A stretch of 64,000 bases of DNA from Pseudomonadota bacterium (GTDB taxonomy: Bacteria > Desulfobacterota > Desulfobulbia > Desulfobulbales > Desulfocapsaceae). The translations under genes and the position numbers were made by a program. How positions within the stretch are numbered: position 1 is the first letter of the stretch; each line of letters begins with the position of its first letter. The notes under the pieces are model-generated. The model was not told the DNA's origin, searched no databases, and was given only the letters and a program-made list of their open reading frames with translations. The stretch spans positions 62,001-126,000 of the forward strand of contig JAHJNL010000029.1 in NCBI GenBank assembly GCA_018820855.1, in the 5' to 3' direction. Shown here piece after piece: positions 62,319 to 64,000 of the stretch.

Positions 62319-64000
62319 TTACTTTTTCAATTTATTCAAATAGTGACGGGCCTGCTTCACTATTCCCGAATCAGCACCTGCACAAGACGCTGCTTTGGCA
62401 AACCACTTCTGGGCCGCTACAAGATCTCCCTGCTCCAAGGATAAAACTCCCCTTTGCAAGAGAGCTGCGGGTCGAACTTTCCTGTTCCGGAGACAAGGAT
62501 GCAAATTTCGTATGGCGGCTTGAAAATCTCCACAGTGGATCTGCGCCTTGGACAGTCTCAATTTCAAACTGAACGAATGAGGGCTCAGTTCAACACTCTT
62601 TTCGCAAAATCTCAATGCAATATCGTCCCCCTCATTCTCCTTCAGATAGATCTCTCCAAGAAGTCCCAGGACCTCGGCATCATATTCATCATAGCGCATG
62701 GCACGCTGCAGCCAAGTCATCGCCTCTCGATACTTGCCAAGATGATAATAAGATTCTCCGAGATAACGGGCTGCCCTCCCACTTCCGGAACCACCACTTT
62801 CTGAATTACACCAAGATATTAAGAGCTCCAAGCCTTTTTCGTATTGACATTCCTCAACACAAAGCACGGCCAGCTGAAAGAGTATATCCTTTCTTGCCGT
62901 CTCCTCTCTGTCTTCTTGCCTTGGGAGAGCAAGTGCCTTGGTAAAAGAATCAATAGCCTGCAAATTCTCCATTTGCAGCTGCTGTTCCAGACCGAGATTA
63001 TAGAGGGCCATAAATTGATCTTCTTTGCTCGCACAGGCCTTACTGAAGCAGTCAACGGCCTCCTTGCGCCGATTCATCTGAGCATAACAGACTCCGAGAC
63101 TGTTCAGCAGATTGCCATTGTCCGGATCAAGAAGCAATCCCCTGCGATACTCCTTGACGGCCCGAACAAGATCTCCTTCTCCGTAATAGACATCACCGCT
63201 GATATTGAGGCTCACAGCATCAAAGAGAACTACGCTACCCGGTTCGAGAAAACTTCCATGCAGAAGCGCCTTTCGACAGTTGAGCAAGAGTTCGGATTTC
63301 CGGAAATCAAGAGAAGGATACGAACTGACCCCTGCCTTCACAGACTGTACTTCCTTATCCGGCCCGCCAAGGAGAAAGAGGATATTCTCCCCAACTTTTC
63401 CTGCACTCTGCCCATCTTTTCCAGGCAGAATTAGAAAAAGCGCATCACTATCGACAAAGTATTCCACTCCCCCATCCGAAAGCTTAGCCACTACATCTAT
63501 CAAAGCCTGGCCTGCCCAATCAAACTGAATCAGGGAAAAATTTTCAACATTGTGCGTGGCTTTCTGCAACCAACGAGACAGCCGAAGAGCAGGCGAGACA
63601 AAGGGGTGCTTCCCGGCATCCTCTATAGAGGTATAATTACAAAAAGCAAAAGGTCCACGGTTACTGGCAACATGCAAGGCTGCCCAGGCCTTTTTCATTA
63701 CCTCTTCAGAAGAAAGCAATTCTTCGGAATGAGAATAATCCTCCAACTCGCAATCTATGGCAGCACTACCAACATGGACACGATAACAACGTTCTCTTTT
63801 TAAATAATTAACCAAAGAGGGAACAAAACCGGAGACAAATTCAGGATCACAGTTCTCACACACTATCCCGAAACAGGATTGGCCAAGATAATAGAGGGGA
63901 AAACGACTTTCTATAAAACTCTTCAGGAGCGAAACGGTTCGGTACTGGTATTTCTTTGCCTGTAACGAATTTAAACCTTTAGGATAGACTGCCACGAGAA
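62319..64000 (-). CDS. Degenerate GGDEF plus TPR protein, N-terminus outside the window
   Basis: The frame is open to the window edge; a GTG at 63995 is possible but the gene probably continues. Residues after about 10 resemble a GGDEF-type cyclase fold (FVDSDALFLILPG, VKAGVSSYPSLD), but the GGDEF signature is replaced, so cyclase activity is unlikely. From about residue 265 several tetratricopeptide repeats follow (GDLVRAVKEYRRGLLLDPDN, QAIDSFTKALALP, YREAMTWLQRAMRYDEYD). It could be a c-di-GMP-sensing or scaffolding protein. It ends 53 nt before the LOG gene. Confidence 0.75.
   Translation of the reverse strand, partial: LVAVYPKGLNSLQAKKYQYRTVSLLKSFIESRFPLYYLGQSCFGIVCENCDPEFVSGFVPSLVNYLKRERCYRVHVGSAAIDCELEDYSHSEELLSSEEVMKKAWAALHVASNRGPFAFCNYTSIEDAGKHPFVSPALRLSRWLQKATHNVENFSLIQFDWAGQALIDVVAKLSDGGVEYFVDSDALFLILPGKDGQSAGKVGENILFLLGGPDKEVQSVKAGVSSYPSLDFRKSELLLNCRKALLHGSFLEPGSVVLFDAVSLNISGDVYYGEGDLVRAVKEYRRGLLLDPDNGNLLNSLGVCYAQMNRRKEAVDCFSKACASKEDQFMALYNLGLEQQLQMENLQAIDSFTKALALPRQEDREETARKDILFQLAVLCVEECQYEKGLELLISWCNSESGGSGSGRAARYLGESYYHLGKYREAMTWLQRAMRYDEYDAEVLGLLGEIYLKENEGDDIALRFCEKSVELSPHSFSLKLRLSKAQIHCGDFQAAIRNLHPCLRNRKVRPAALLQRGVLSLEQGDLVAAQKWFAKAASCAGADSGIVKQARHYLNKLKK

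Noticed and set aside
1-64000. tRNA, rRNA, CRISPR array, prophage or IS element anywhere in the window
   Set aside because: Read for tRNA T-arm motifs, regularly spaced repeats, transposases and integrases; only XerC, a housekeeping recombinase, was found.

Overview
The window reads as one continuous piece of bacterial chromosome, gene-dense and of moderate GC, with no rRNA, tRNA, CRISPR array, prophage or insertion sequence that I can recognise. Gene content suggests an anaerobic Gram-negative bacterium of the Desulfobacterota, probably near the Desulfobulbales. The clues are a 2-hydroxyacyl-CoA dehydratase-type activase, a two-CW cysteine protein, a ferredoxin-nitroreductase fusion, DUF523/DUF1722, Kdo transferase (so an LPS outer membrane), PilT and many signalling proteins. 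This placement is inference; no rRNA or marker search was possible.

Layout. 1-2.5 kb: end of an activase gene, then a MauE/DoxX-like membrane protein, a secreted rhodanese and a secreted transglutaminase-like protein. 2.8-9.4 kb: LysR regulator, a two-CW protein, a secreted unknown, an SDR protein, and a MotB-like/MotA-like pair in reversed order. 9.7-15.7 kb: pentapeptide-repeat lipoprotein, dnaE and a membrane GGDEF protein. 15.8-19.6 kb (minus): xerC, hslV, hslU and a zinc-ribbon protein. 20-23.3 kb: xseB-ispA-dxs, the isoprenoid precursor genes. 23.5-28.5 kb (minus): acnA, fumC and a lipoprotein. 29-34 kb: Cache protein, chemoreceptor, periplasmic beta-carbonic anhydrase, alpha/beta hydrolase. 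34-39.8 kb: ferredoxin-nitroreductase, Tas-like aldo/keto reductase, PilZ protein, and a DisA-type diadenylate cyclase with a small membrane protein. 40-44.7 kb: rsmE, waaA, comEC.

44.7-60.3 kb is the most unusual part: a PAS-LuxR regulator, several small proteins, a TudS-like DUF523/DUF1722 protein, a LigB-family dioxygenase and a DUF1499 lipoprotein. Next comes a minus-strand operon of FKBP-methyltransferase fusion, CarH/LitR-like B12 MerR regulator, thioesterase and outer-membrane protein, divergent from a YfcH-like SDR gene. After that are an LplT-like transporter coupled to an acyltransferase-ACP-AMP ligase fusion, and a divergent sigma-54-type activator. The region between the fusion operon and yfcH holds two exact tandem 11-bp repeats and a third near-copy 44 bp on, overlapping the -35 box of one promoter and the -10 box of the other. 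A related 11-bp-phased element lies at the sigma-54 activator promoter. In CarH, tandem 11-bp direct repeats are the operator, so I infer a B12- and possibly light-dependent envelope or lipid regulon here. 60.4-64 kb (minus): pilT, a LOG-family nucleotide hydrolase, and a degenerate-GGDEF/TPR protein running off the window.
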